Source: Haliea sp. E1-2-M8 (lineage in GTDB: Bacteria > Pseudomonadota > Gammaproteobacteria > Pseudomonadales > Halieaceae). Taken from it: a stretch of 64,000 nucleotides of DNA. Positions 9,325 through 18,091 of the stretch are shown here, piece by piece (position 1 is the stretch's first letter; each line of letters opens with the position of its first letter). A model generated the notes under the pieces. It was not told the DNA's origin. It ran no database searches and saw only the letters and a program-made list of their open reading frames with translations. The position numbers and the translations under genes are program-made. The stretch is from the NCBI RefSeq assembly GCF_030649675.1, contig NZ_JAUTDR010000001.1, positions 62,001 to 126,000 on the forward strand, given 5' to 3'.

Positions 9325-11814
9325 ATGGAGCCTCAACCATCCTCGTATTTTCCCGGAATCAGTACCACCGGCATCGCCTGCCGCGACGCGCGGGGGCTGC
9401 GCTTACCGAGCGCACCACGACGACTGCTGTCGCGGTCCGTGGCGGTGGCCATTCTGAGCGGTGCGGCTGTGACGCCGGCGGCAGCGCAGCAGCTCGAGGA
9501 GGTGATCGTTACCGCGACAAAACGCGCAGAGTCAGTAATGGACGTGCCGATTGCGATCACTGCGATGTCCGGCGCGGAAATCCGCAAGGTCAATCTCAGC
9601 GACATCAAGGACCTGATTTCCTTTACCCCGGGTATCAGCGGCAACAGCAAGGACAGCTTCCTCGATTTTGTCAGCGTTCGCGGCATTCGTACCATCGACT
9701 TTGGTAACGGCGGCGACCCGTCCGTCAGCCTTTACAAGAACGGACTCTATCAGGGCCGTAACGGGGCCGCTGTTTCCAGCCTCTACGATATCGAGCGCGC
9801 CGAGGTACTTCGCGGACCCCAGGGCTTCCTGTTCGGGCGCAACTCGGTGAGTGGCGCCATGAACATCATCACCGAGAAACCCGATGTCTCCGCGACCGAG
9901 GGCTATGCCGAGATCGACGTTGGTGAGCGTGGCGTTCTTACCCTGGAAGGCGCGGTAAACCTGCCCATCACCGAAAACCTCGCTGTGCGCATTGCAGGGT
10001 TTCACTCCGAAGAGGACGGCTATGTCGACAATCTCGCCGGTGGCGATGATCTTATTTCCCACGACAATCAGTCCCTGCGCATCACTACCCGCTACGAGAA
10101 CGAAAAACTGACCGCTGATCTGATTCTGGAATTCGATGACCGCAACCAGTTCGGCAGCGTTTACCGGGCTACCGGTGAGGGTACGGCATTTAAGGTCAAC
10201 CAGACGCGCATCAACGGCGGCGTGCCAATCGAAACCTCCGCGGATGGTCGCACCGTCAATAACGACAACTCGATGACACCCCGGGATGATTCCGATATCT
10301 TTTCCGTCGGCCTGCTTGTCGATTTTGATCTTGGCTGGGCGACGCTGACATCGCTGACCGGCTACAAGGACCACGAGTACGAGTACCTGGAGGATTACGA
10401 TGGGTTGCCCACGATCACCTTCAACTACGGGCAGAGCCAGTCGGGGGAGTATTTCGAGCAGGAGCTTCGCCTCGCGTCCAACAGTGAAGGCCCGCTGGAC
10501 TGGTACGCGGGCGCGTCCCTCTACGACGAGGACATCGACACCATATTTCTCGGCCAGCAGGAAGAGGATGTCTACTGCCTCGGGTACTGGTTCAACACCT
10601 GTTCCGATCTGTTTGACTACTACAACGGCCTGGACAGCTATTACGGTCAGACCACCTACTGTGACTACTACCTGGATTACTACTTTGGCAGCTGCGAATG
10701 GACACCTTCGCCCACCGGGCTGATCAACGACCGCAACCGGGTTGTCGGAAAATACCAGGGGTATTCAGCCTATCTGGATCTGGGCTACCGTTTCAGCGAA
10801 ACCCTCGACGGCTCCCTGGGTGTCCGCTACAGCTACGACGAGAAGGACTTTTCCCAGAATGCCCTGCCCGACCCGGGCGGCTCCCTGCTGCGGTACAAGG
10901 TTCAGACCGGTTTTTCCACCCCGGAAGGCGCGTTGCGCGACAAGCAGGACTGGAGTGAAGTTACCTGGCGCGCGGTGCTCAACTGGCGCCCCAGTCTGGA
11001 TACGTTGCTCTTTGCCAGCGTTGCAACCGGCTACAAGCCCGGTGGTTTTGGCAGCTTCAATATCGAGGGCCCCGGCAGCGAAGGCTGTCCCTTCGGCCTC
11101 TGTGTGGGCTTGCCCGGCCGCGATCGCCCCGGGGATTTCGGGCCTGAAACGGTGCTTTCCTACGAGATTGGCTACAAGGGGACATTGTGGGACGGGCGAG
11201 CCCAGGTAGCGACGACGGCGTTTTATTACGAGTACGAGGACTTGCAGGCGATTTTTGGCGAGGGCCCACGTACCCTCGTTGACAACGTCGGCGAGGTCGA
11301 GGGCATGGGGGTTGAGGTGGAAGCCAGCGTAGCGCTGACAGATCACCTGAAGTTCCGGACGGGGGGCTCCTGGTTCGATTCAGAAGCAACCAACGTCCAG
11401 GCTTTCTGTGGCGCGGGCGAAACGCTCACGGGATCCGCCGATGTCTGCGAGGGCAATTCTGTCCCCTGGGCACCGGAGTACACGGCGTTCGTGGTGCTTG
11501 ATGCCAATTACCCGCTGGGCAACGGTGAGGCCTTTGGCACCATCGCGTGGTCCTGGGAGGATGACTATCGTGGCGACTGGCCGGATAAGGACTTGATCTA
11601 CCAGCGAATCAAGGCTCTGAATCAGACTGACATTATCGTGGGTTATCGCCAGTCCAACTGGCAGGTGAGCGCCTACGTGGAGAATGTGTTCGACGATATC
11701 TGGTACGACGGCAACTACTCAGACGACCCCAGCGAGACCACGCTCTTCGTGCAGCATACCTTCGGTCCCTCCCGACCAAGGACCGCGGGTGTGAGACTGA
11801 GTTACACATTCTGA
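9325..11814 (+). CDS. TonB-dependent outer-membrane receptor with Tyr/Cys-rich loop insertion
   Basis: An 829-residue outer-membrane active transporter that imports a substrate using TonB energy. An export signal ends near AAAQQ (about residue 55). A TonB box EEVIVTA follows, and then the plug with SFTPGISG and a segment EVLRGPQGFLFGRNSVSGA. The rest is the beta-barrel, ending in GVRLSYTF with a C-terminal Phe as usual for outer-membrane insertion. Residues about 413-467 form a Tyr-, Asp- and Cys-rich insertion, most likely an extracellular loop. GGAGGAG lies 11 bases before the ATG. The long unstructured N-terminal part before the signal core leaves the exact start slightly uncertain. Island context suggests an amine-type ligand. 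Confidence 0.93.
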   Translation: MEPQPSSYFPGISTTGIACRDARGLRLPSAPRRLLSRSVAVAILSGAAVTPAAAQQLEEVIVTATKRAESVMDVPIAITAMSGAEIRKVNLSDIKDLISFTPGISGNSKDSFLDFVSVRGIRTIDFGNGGDPSVSLYKNGLYQGRNGAAVSSLYDIERAEVLRGPQGFLFGRNSVSGAMNIITEKPDVSATEGYAEIDVGERGVLTLEGAVNLPITENLAVRIAGFHSEEDGYVDNLAGGDDLISHDNQSLRITTRYENEKLTADLILEFDDRNQFGSVYRATGEGTAFKVNQTRINGGVPIETSADGRTVNNDNSMTPRDDSDIFSVGLLVDFDLGWATLTSLTGYKDHEYEYLEDYDGLPTITFNYGQSQSGEYFEQELRLASNSEGPLDWYAGASLYDEDIDTIFLGQQEEDVYCLGYWFNTCSDLFDYYNGLDSYYGQTTYCDYYLDYYFGSCEWTPSPTGLINDRNRVVGKYQGYSAYLDLGYRFSETLDGSLGVRYSYDEKDFSQNALPDPGGSLLRYKVQTGFSTPEGALRDKQDWSEVTWRAVLNWRPSLDTLLFASVATGYKPGGFGSFNIEGPGSEGCPFGLCVGLPGRDRPGDFGPETVLSYEIGYKGTLWDGRAQVATTAFYYEYEDLQAIFGEGPRTLVDNVGEVEGMGVEVEASVALTDHLKFRTGGSWFDSEATNVQAFCGAGETLTGSADVCEGNSVPWAPEYTAFVVLDANYPLGNGEAFGTIAWSWEDDYRGDWPDKDLIYQRIKALNQTDIIVGYRQSNWQVSAYVENVFDDIWYDGNYSDDPSETTLFVQHTFGPSRPRTAGVRLSYTF

Positions 11815-11833
11815 GGCGGTGAAACTCAGCCTC

Positions 11834-11875
11834 GCGCTGTAGCGGGCGCGGGGTCCACCGCTGTCGCTACAGCGC
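11834..11875. terminator. Inverted repeat between convergent genes, candidate bidirectional terminator
   Basis: GCGCTGTAGCG at 11834-11844 pairs perfectly with CGCTACAGCGC at 11865-11875, with a 20-base loop. It lies directly after the receptor gene, and its right arm contains the stop codon of the convergent glutamine-synthetase-like gene. No T-run is present. Confidence 0.45.
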
Positions 11876-13249
11876 CCGCAGGTACCAGCTGTAGTCCAGG
11901 TCGGGCACCTCTCCGTGATACAGGTCGCTCTCACCCTGGCGTTGCGCCGCATAGGATCGGGCATAGCATTCACCAAGATAGGCGGGAATGATTTTCCCGG
12001 CCCGGAACAGGTCGAGGGCGCCGTCGAGGCGGGTGGGAAAACTGACAGCCGCGGCTGAGAGATCTGCCTCGCGTGCTACCGGCTCGCCCGGGTCCGCGCC
12101 GCTGCGCATGCCATGGTGCAGGCCCGCGAGCACTGCCGCGAGGACGAGATACGGGTTCGCATCGGCACCGGCTATGCGGTGTTCGATGCGTCGGTTTTGT
12201 TCTGACGAAGCGGGAACGCGCAGGGCCACTTCGCGATGATCGTAGCCCCAGGTCGGACCCGACGGCGCAAACGCGCCCGCCTTGAAGCGGCGATAGGAGT
12301 TGGGATTGGGCGCGAAAATGGCCATGGCTTCGTTGACGGTGTTGACGAGGCCGCCGATGCCGTCCAGCAAAGTCTGCGTTATCTGCGGTGGCTCTGCAGG
12401 TTCCCTATGGGCAAAGACATTGACCCCCTCGCCGTTGTAGACGCTCGCGTGTATGTGCAGGCCGCTACCGCCCAGGTCCGCGAACGGTTTTGCCATGAAC
12501 GTTGCGCCAAGGCCATGGCGTCGGGCAATACCTTTGACCAGCCGGCGCAAGAGAAGCGCGTGATCGCCCGCCAGCAGCGCGTCCTGCTGATGGTGCGTGT
12601 TGATTTCCCATTGACCCGGTGAAAACTCGCTGTGGATCGCGGTAAGTGGCACCGACTGCAGTTCGCAGGCAAGGCGCACGTCCTCGAGGAACGCGTCGCA
12701 GTCCAGAAGGTCATCCGGCATGCAGTACTGGATACCGCCCTGGAGAAGTCCCGTGCCAGGCACACGCCCCATGAGCGGTTGCGGGCGCGCGCCGTCGCCA
12801 TCGGCCAGCAGGTAGAATTCAAGTTCCGTGGCGACCACGGGTGCCAGGCCGTCAGCCGCATAATGCTCCAGCACCCGCAGCAGTGGCGCCCGGGGGTCGA
12901 TCCAGCAGTAGCCTCCATCCTTATCCGCAAAGCCCGTGAGCACCTGCGCCGTGGGCGAGTCCAGCCAGGGAATGGGGGCAAGGGTACCGGCAACCGGGCG
13001 CAGGGTCTGGTCCGGATCGCCGCCGATAACAGCCTGATCCTGGCCGCTATACATGTCGCCGCGAACACCCAGGAACGGCACGGTCCGCGGCACCGAGAAC
13101 GAACCGGCAAAAAAGTCGTCGAATTCGCGGCGCTGGATCCGCTTGCAGCGCAGGAGGCCATTCATGTCGGGCATCAACAGCTCGAGCATGTGTGTGTCCG
13201 GATGCTGGCGTAAAAAGTCATCCAGTTCTTGCGGTTGTGCAAAGTCCAT
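11867..13249 (-). CDS. Glutamine synthetase family protein, gamma-glutamylpolyamine synthetase-like (PuuA type)
   Basis: A 460-residue type I/III glutamine-synthetase fold that probably joins glutamate to an amine with ATP. Visible signatures are the metal-binding ELEFYLL, EFSPGQWEINTHH, the GSGLHIHAS core motif, the ATP/glutamate segment YRRFKAGAFAPSGPTWGYDHR, and RIEHRIAGADANPYL near the end. Length and motifs fit PuuA-like ligases better than the biosynthetic GlnA. The start at 13249 (MDFAQPQ) is where homology-like sequence begins; the open frame runs further upstream into a proline-rich stretch that overlaps the divergent promoter. A PuuB-like oxidase in the same island supports a gamma-glutamylated amine pathway. 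Confidence 0.85.
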   Translation of the reverse strand: MDFAQPQELDDFLRQHPDTHMLELLMPDMNGLLRCKRIQRREFDDFFAGSFSVPRTVPFLGVRGDMYSGQDQAVIGGDPDQTLRPVAGTLAPIPWLDSPTAQVLTGFADKDGGYCWIDPRAPLLRVLEHYAADGLAPVVATELEFYLLADGDGARPQPLMGRVPGTGLLQGGIQYCMPDDLLDCDAFLEDVRLACELQSVPLTAIHSEFSPGQWEINTHHQQDALLAGDHALLLRRLVKGIARRHGLGATFMAKPFADLGGSGLHIHASVYNGEGVNVFAHREPAEPPQITQTLLDGIGGLVNTVNEAMAIFAPNPNSYRRFKAGAFAPSGPTWGYDHREVALRVPASSEQNRRIEHRIAGADANPYLVLAAVLAGLHHGMRSGADPGEPVAREADLSAAAVSFPTRLDGALDLFRAGKIIPAYLGECYARSYAAQRQGESDLYHGEVPDLDYSWYLRAL

Positions 13250-13324
13250 GCGCCACCCAACTGATTGCCTGCCGCGCAGGGCAGATGCCTGGAAACTATG
13301 CAGCACCGCCCCTGATTGGCGCTT

Positions 13325-13344
13325 CCTAGCCCATCGGCTCGGAG
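13325..13344. promoter_or_regulatory. Candidate operator, copy 2 of a shared 20-bp element
   Basis: Reads CCTAGCCC then ATCGGCTCGGAG, identical at 19 of 20 positions to 5496-5515. It lies in the 157-base gap between the PuuA-like gene (minus) and the first CrtI-like oxidoreductase (plus), so it could govern both. The recognising protein is unknown; the AraC-family regulator at 21010-21774 is the only clear transcription factor in the island. Confidence 0.5.
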
Positions 13345-13406
13345 GTTCCTCCCCCCTGCCCATTCTAGACTGTGGCAAGATTTCTGGGGGTGGTGGGGGT
13401 TCAGGT

Positions 13407-14987
13407 GTGAGCGACCAGTCGGATGTCATTGTCATTGGTGCTGGCCATAACGGCCTGGTCTGCGCTGGCTACCTGGCGGCTGCCGGTCTCAAAGTGACCG
13501 TCCTCGAGGCCCGGGACCGGGTCGGCGGCGCCGCGATAACAGAAGAGTTCCATCCCGGCTTCCGCAACTCGGTCTACTCCTATTCCATTAGTCTGCTGCA
13601 CCCGAAGGTAATCGCTGACCTGGAACTGGAGAAACATGGCCTTGAGATCATGGAGCGGCCGGCGGGCACGCTCAGTATTCTCGACGGCGACCACCTGCAG
13701 CTGAGCCGGGACGGCAAGCAGGCGCGGGCCGCAGTGGCGCGCTTCTCCCGGCGTGACGCGGAGCGTCTTGAGGCCTTCGAGAACGAGATCGGTTCCGTGG
13801 CCCGGGCGTTGCGAGCCCTGGCCATGGAAGCACCGCCCAATTTTGGCGGCGGCTGGCGCGATGCGCTGGCGCTGCTCAAGGGCGGTAACGCTTTGCGCCG
13901 CTTGAGCAGCAAGCACCAGATGGTACTTGGGGAGCTGATGGTGCGTTCTATCGGCGATCACCTCGATGCCTGGTTCGAGGGCGAAGCGCTCAAGGGCGTA
14001 CTCGGTCTCGAGGGGGTGATCGGCAACTTTGCGGACCCGTATCAGCCCGGCACGGCCTATGTGCTCCTGCACCACGCCTTCGGCGAGGTCAAGGGCCGTG
14101 AGGGGGCGTGGGGCATTGCGCGCGGTGGCATGGGTGCCATCACCCAGGCCATGGCCGCTTCCGCCCGGGCCCGCGGCGTGCGCATCGAGCTGGAGGCTCC
14201 GGTGGCGCGCATTCTTGTAGAGAAGGATCGGGCCTGTGGTGTGGTGACCGAGGACGGGCGCGAATTGCGCGCGCCATTGGTTGCGGCAAACGTTCACCCT
14301 CAGGTTTTGCTGCAGCGGCTGCTGGATGGGCATGGCCTTGATGAGGACGACCAACGGCGCATCGACAACTATCGCAGCCACTCGGCCACCCTGCGGATGA
14401 ACGTTGCGCTGTCGGAACTGCCGCGCTTCACGAGCCTCAAGGGCAGTGACGACTCCCACTTCCTCGGCGCTATTGAGTTCTGCCCCTCTTTACCCTACCT
14501 GCAGAATGCCTACCGCGATGCGCGTGACCAGGGCTGGTCGCAGCGCCCGGTTATTTCCATGCAGATCCCCAGTACCCAGGACGACAGCCTCGCACCCGCC
14601 GGCGGCCATGTTGCGAGCCTGTTCTGCCAGCACTTTCAGCGGCACTTGCCGGACGGCCGCTCGTGGGACGAGGTCCGCGACGAGGTGGCAGATCTTGTTA
14701 TCGATACGATTGACGCCCAGGCGCCAAATTTCCGGGCATCCGTGGTCGGTCGACAGATCAAGACACCGCTGGATATCGAGCGCGATCTGAACATGGTGGG
14801 CGGTGATATCTTTCACGGTGCCCTGCACCTGGACCAGTTCTACTGCATGCGTCCGATCCCCGGCCACGCCGGCTATCGCATGCCCACGGCCGGGGTATAC
14901 CTCTGCGGCTCCGGGGCGCATCCCGGCGGTGGGGTTAGCGGCCTGCCCGGCTATAACGCCGCGCAGGTGATTCTTCGTGATCGATGA
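13407..14987 (+). CDS. CrtI/PYROXD2-like FAD-dependent oxidoreductase A
   Basis: A 526-residue flavoprotein of the phytoene-desaturase/amine-oxidase superfamily (COG1233 type). The N-terminal dinucleotide motif VIVIGAGHNGLVCAGYL is followed by LEARDRVGGAAITEEFHPGF. The C-terminal FAD segment is VYLCGSGAHPGGGVSGLPGYNAA. A GTG start is chosen because the Rossmann fold begins six codons later and the longer open frame overlaps the divergent gene. No carotenoid synthesis gene (crtB, crtE) is nearby, so desaturation of phytoene is unlikely; oxidation of an amine or a small organic molecule is the better guess. It is the first gene of a plus-strand operon with two transporters and a paralogue. Confidence 0.85.
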   Translation: MSDQSDVIVIGAGHNGLVCAGYLAAAGLKVTVLEARDRVGGAAITEEFHPGFRNSVYSYSISLLHPKVIADLELEKHGLEIMERPAGTLSILDGDHLQLSRDGKQARAAVARFSRRDAERLEAFENEIGSVARALRALAMEAPPNFGGGWRDALALLKGGNALRRLSSKHQMVLGELMVRSIGDHLDAWFEGEALKGVLGLEGVIGNFADPYQPGTAYVLLHHAFGEVKGREGAWGIARGGMGAITQAMAASARARGVRIELEAPVARILVEKDRACGVVTEDGRELRAPLVAANVHPQVLLQRLLDGHGLDEDDQRRIDNYRSHSATLRMNVALSELPRFTSLKGSDDSHFLGAIEFCPSLPYLQNAYRDARDQGWSQRPVISMQIPSTQDDSLAPAGGHVASLFCQHFQRHLPDGRSWDEVRDEVADLVIDTIDAQAPNFRASVVGRQIKTPLDIERDLNMVGGDIFHGALHLDQFYCMRPIPGHAGYRMPTAGVYLCGSGAHPGGGVSGLPGYNAAQVILRDR

Positions 14988-15058
14988 TCCGCGCGGGGGT
15001 TCTCAGCCGGCTCCGGTGATGCAGTGCGGCAGCGCTGCCGAGCGGGTACCTGCGGGCC

Positions 15059-16831
15059 ATGGATAGCTACACGCTGACCATCGCCGTCAGCGTGCTGTCC
15101 TTCATCGTGGTGGGGAGCTATGCCGGCCGCCGCGTGCATTCTGTGGAAGACTACTTCGTCGCCGGGCGCCGTGCGCCGACGCTGTTTATTCTCGGCACGC
15201 TGGTCGCCAGTGTCTTCAGCACTTCCCTGTTTCTCGGTGAGGCTGGTTTTACCTACGATGGCCAGATGGGGCCCTACCTGCTCTTGCCGGGGATCGCCGT
15301 TACCGGCTATATCTACGGCGCGCTCTTCTTCGGTACGTTTCTGCGTCGCAGCCGCGCGCCCACCGTAGCCGATTACTTCGGTCACCGTTTCAACAGCCGT
15401 CGTGTGCAGCAGGCAGCTGGGGTGACCATCGTCTTCGGCCTGGGCGGTTACCTGCTCGTCGTCACCCAGGGTGCGGCTCTGCTGCTCGCGGATTTGACGG
15501 CCCTGAACTACGTCGAAGCGGTCCTGGTCGCCTGGCTGAGCTACACAATTTTCACGCTCTATGCGGGTTCACGCGGGGTCATTATCACCGACACGCTCAT
15601 GTTCCTGCTTTTTACCGTGGCAACGGTGCTCTTCGTCGGCAAGCTTGTCGGCGGCTTTGGCGGCGTTGCCACGGCGGTGGAGGCGCTTGCAAGCCAGGGC
15701 AGCAAGCCGGATATTGCCGCCTGGCACGGCACTATCGGCGAGGGCACGCCCTGGCCCAGGGCAGTGGATTTCCTCATCTGGTTCATAATTATCGACCTGT
15801 CCTGGAGCGTGGTCTACGCCGTCAGTCCCTGGCAGGCCAGCCGACATCTCATGGCGCGCGACGAACACGTGGTGTTGCGCGCATCGATCTACGCCTGTTT
15901 CGCCGTGATCATCATGCAGTACCTGATCTACGGCGCGGGTGGGCTGGTGAACCTCGCGCGCACGGATATCGCGCCGTCGGAAACTGTGCTGCTGTGGGCC
16001 GCGCGACACCTCGTACCTGGCTTCCTCGGCGCGCTGCTACTGGCGGGAATCGTTGCTGCGGCGCTGTCCTCTGCTTCCACTTTTTTGTCTCTGGTGGGTT
16101 TCAGCGTCAGCAATGATCTGGGCAGCCGCGACCGGGCGCCGCGTCTGGGCACAACGCGGCTGCTTATGGGTGGTGTCGCGATCGTGGTGCTCGCCCTGAG
16201 CCTGACCGTGCCCGCCAATGTTTTCTGGATCATGCTCTTTATCGGCACCGTATTCGCCTCGTCCTGGGGCCCGGTGGCGTTCATGAGTGTCTGGAGTTCG
16301 CGTATCACCGCCGCCGGCGCGTTCTGGGGACTCGTCGCCGGTTTTGCCGGCAATGTGATCCCGGCGGCGCTCGATTACGCCGGGCTTATTCGGCTACCCA
16401 GCTATCTCAACCCGGCGTTGCTCGGCGCGTTGACAGGCGTGGCGGCCATCTACCTTGCCTCGTCTGGCGCCGGACCGTCAGCCCTGGAGCAGTCCTTCCG
16501 CCAGCGCCTGCACATGACCCCCGCCGGGGACCGGGACCGGCGCAAGACGCTGGTTACTATGCTCGCACCGGCGCTCCTGGTGCTCTACGGCGCGCTCATG
16601 CCGGCGCTTCTGTTGCACTGGTACGTGCTGCCGTATCAACGTGGACGGGGGCTCGTGGGCGCCCTTGGCGGCATCGACTGGAGCCAGGCGGAGCCCTGGT
16701 TCGCCCTCGGCCCGGCACTGTTGTTCGTGCCGCTGGGCCTGATCGCGGCCGCAGTGATCTGGCGTCGCTACAGCCCCGGTGCAACAACCGCTACACTTCA
16801 GCCTGAGGAGGAATCTGTTGCCCCATGGTGA
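15059..16831 (+). CDS. Sodium:solute symporter family protein (SSS)
   Basis: An inner-membrane sodium-coupled transporter of 590 residues with about 13 hydrophobic segments. The N-terminus (SVLSFIVVGSYAGRRVHSVEDYFVAGRRAP) has the typical short first helix, then the DYFVAGRR signature of the family. The usual SSS pattern continues with STSLFLGEAGFTYDGQMGP and an internal segment APTVADYFGHRFNSRRVQ. Substrates in this family include proline, choline, polyamines, urea and sugars, so none can be named. It lies 71 bases downstream of oxidoreductase A and 36 bases upstream of the MFS gene, indicating one operon for uptake and oxidation. Confidence 0.88.
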   Translation: MDSYTLTIAVSVLSFIVVGSYAGRRVHSVEDYFVAGRRAPTLFILGTLVASVFSTSLFLGEAGFTYDGQMGPYLLLPGIAVTGYIYGALFFGTFLRRSRAPTVADYFGHRFNSRRVQQAAGVTIVFGLGGYLLVVTQGAALLLADLTALNYVEAVLVAWLSYTIFTLYAGSRGVIITDTLMFLLFTVATVLFVGKLVGGFGGVATAVEALASQGSKPDIAAWHGTIGEGTPWPRAVDFLIWFIIIDLSWSVVYAVSPWQASRHLMARDEHVVLRASIYACFAVIIMQYLIYGAGGLVNLARTDIAPSETVLLWAARHLVPGFLGALLLAGIVAAALSSASTFLSLVGFSVSNDLGSRDRAPRLGTTRLLMGGVAIVVLALSLTVPANVFWIMLFIGTVFASSWGPVAFMSVWSSRITAAGAFWGLVAGFAGNVIPAALDYAGLIRLPSYLNPALLGALTGVAAIYLASSGAGPSALEQSFRQRLHMTPAGDRDRRKTLVTMLAPALLVLYGALMPALLLHWYVLPYQRGRGLVGALGGIDWSQAEPWFALGPALLFVPLGLIAAAVIWRRYSPGATTATLQPEEESVAPW

Positions 16832-16867
16832 GCTATCTCCAAGCGCAGACCACTGTGTCCTGAACCG

Positions 16868-18091
16868 GTGCCAATGAACGCCGCCAACACCATGTTGCAC
16901 CATGAGCGGACGCTGTTTGACGGCTGGCGTTCGCAAACGATCTCGCTTTATATGACGCTCGTAGGCTACGGCGTGCTCGCGGGCATTCCCGTTATCAGTA
17001 CCGCCTGGGCGACCCAGCTTGGTTTCACGGATGTGCAGACGGGGCGAGTGGCCGGCGCGGACCTCGGTGGGCTCTCTTTTGGTGCCGTTCTCGCTTCCCT
17101 GCTGGTGGCGCGCATAAACCGGCGTTTGCTGGTGGTCATCGCGGCAGCGGTCGCCATGGCTGCCAATGCCTTGTGCATGGTGTTCGTGGACTACGAGCAC
17201 GTCGTCTGGCTGCGATTTCTGGCAGGGTCAGGCAGTGGCGTCTACACGGCGATCGCCGTGGCAAATCTCGGCGCCAGCTCTCGGCCCGCACGCGCCTACA
17301 ACATCATGCTGTTCTGCTTTGCCTTCACCCAGGCGGCCGAAATGTATGCGCTGCCGCGGCTGTCGATGGACGCCATCTACGCCGTCTTTATCGCCGCCTA
17401 TGCGTTCGGGCTGCTTTTCCTGCGCTGGGTGCCCGCCCGGCCCGGGGAGCCCGGGCTGGAGGTCGAGGTCGAGGTGCAGGATCCGGAGGCCGGCGTGATC
17501 GTCGAGCACCGGCATGTGCCGCCGATGGTTCCCTGGCTTTGCCTGGGCGCTATCGCGCTTACTTATGTGAACATCGGCGCCTACTGGACCTACATCGAAC
17601 TGGCCACCGCACGCGCCGGCCTGGAGGCACCCTGGGTTTCCGGTGTGCTGGTCTGGGTATCGCTCATGAGTATCCTCGGTTGTCTGGTCGCCACGATCAT
17701 CAGCAACCGTTTCGGGCTGGTGCGCCCGTTGCTGGTGACGCTGCTGGTGCACGCGGCGGTCGTTGGCATGTTGGCCTTCGGTATTACCAACGTAACCTTT
17801 TTCATTAGCGTATATACTTTCAATTTTCTCTGGATCTTTATCGACGTGTACCAGATGGCGACAGTGGCAAACGTGGATCACTCGGGGCGCTTTGCCTCGC
17901 TGCTTCCGGCGGCGCAGGGTCTGGGCCAGATCATCGGGCCCAATCTCGCGGCTTCGGTGCTCGCCCTGGGCAATGGCTACGACGCGGTGTTCCAGCTTTG
18001 TGCGGCGGCATCCCTGGCCGCCTTCGCGATCTACGCGGGCCTGTATATCCGCCTGCGGCGCACATTGCCGGCCCTGGCGGACGCCCCGTGA
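16868..18091 (+). CDS. MFS transporter
   Basis: A 407-residue, about 12-segment inner-membrane permease of the major facilitator superfamily. The loop between helices 2 and 3 reads LLVARINRRLLVV. A central cytoplasmic loop, rich in Glu and Asp (GLEVEVEVQDPEAG), separates the halves. The GTG at 16868 gives the start MPMNAAN; the ATG at 16874 is equally likely. The stop overlaps the GTG start of the next oxidoreductase by four bases (GTGA), so the two are translationally coupled. A second permease beside an SSS importer could export a product or handle a related substrate. Confidence 0.83.
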   Translation: MPMNAANTMLHHERTLFDGWRSQTISLYMTLVGYGVLAGIPVISTAWATQLGFTDVQTGRVAGADLGGLSFGAVLASLLVARINRRLLVVIAAAVAMAANALCMVFVDYEHVVWLRFLAGSGSGVYTAIAVANLGASSRPARAYNIMLFCFAFTQAAEMYALPRLSMDAIYAVFIAAYAFGLLFLRWVPARPGEPGLEVEVEVQDPEAGVIVEHRHVPPMVPWLCLGAIALTYVNIGAYWTYIELATARAGLEAPWVSGVLVWVSLMSILGCLVATIISNRFGLVRPLLVTLLVHAAVVGMLAFGITNVTFFISVYTFNFLWIFIDVYQMATVANVDHSGRFASLLPAAQGLGQIIGPNLAASVLALGNGYDAVFQLCAAASLAAFAIYAGLYIRLRRTLPALADAP

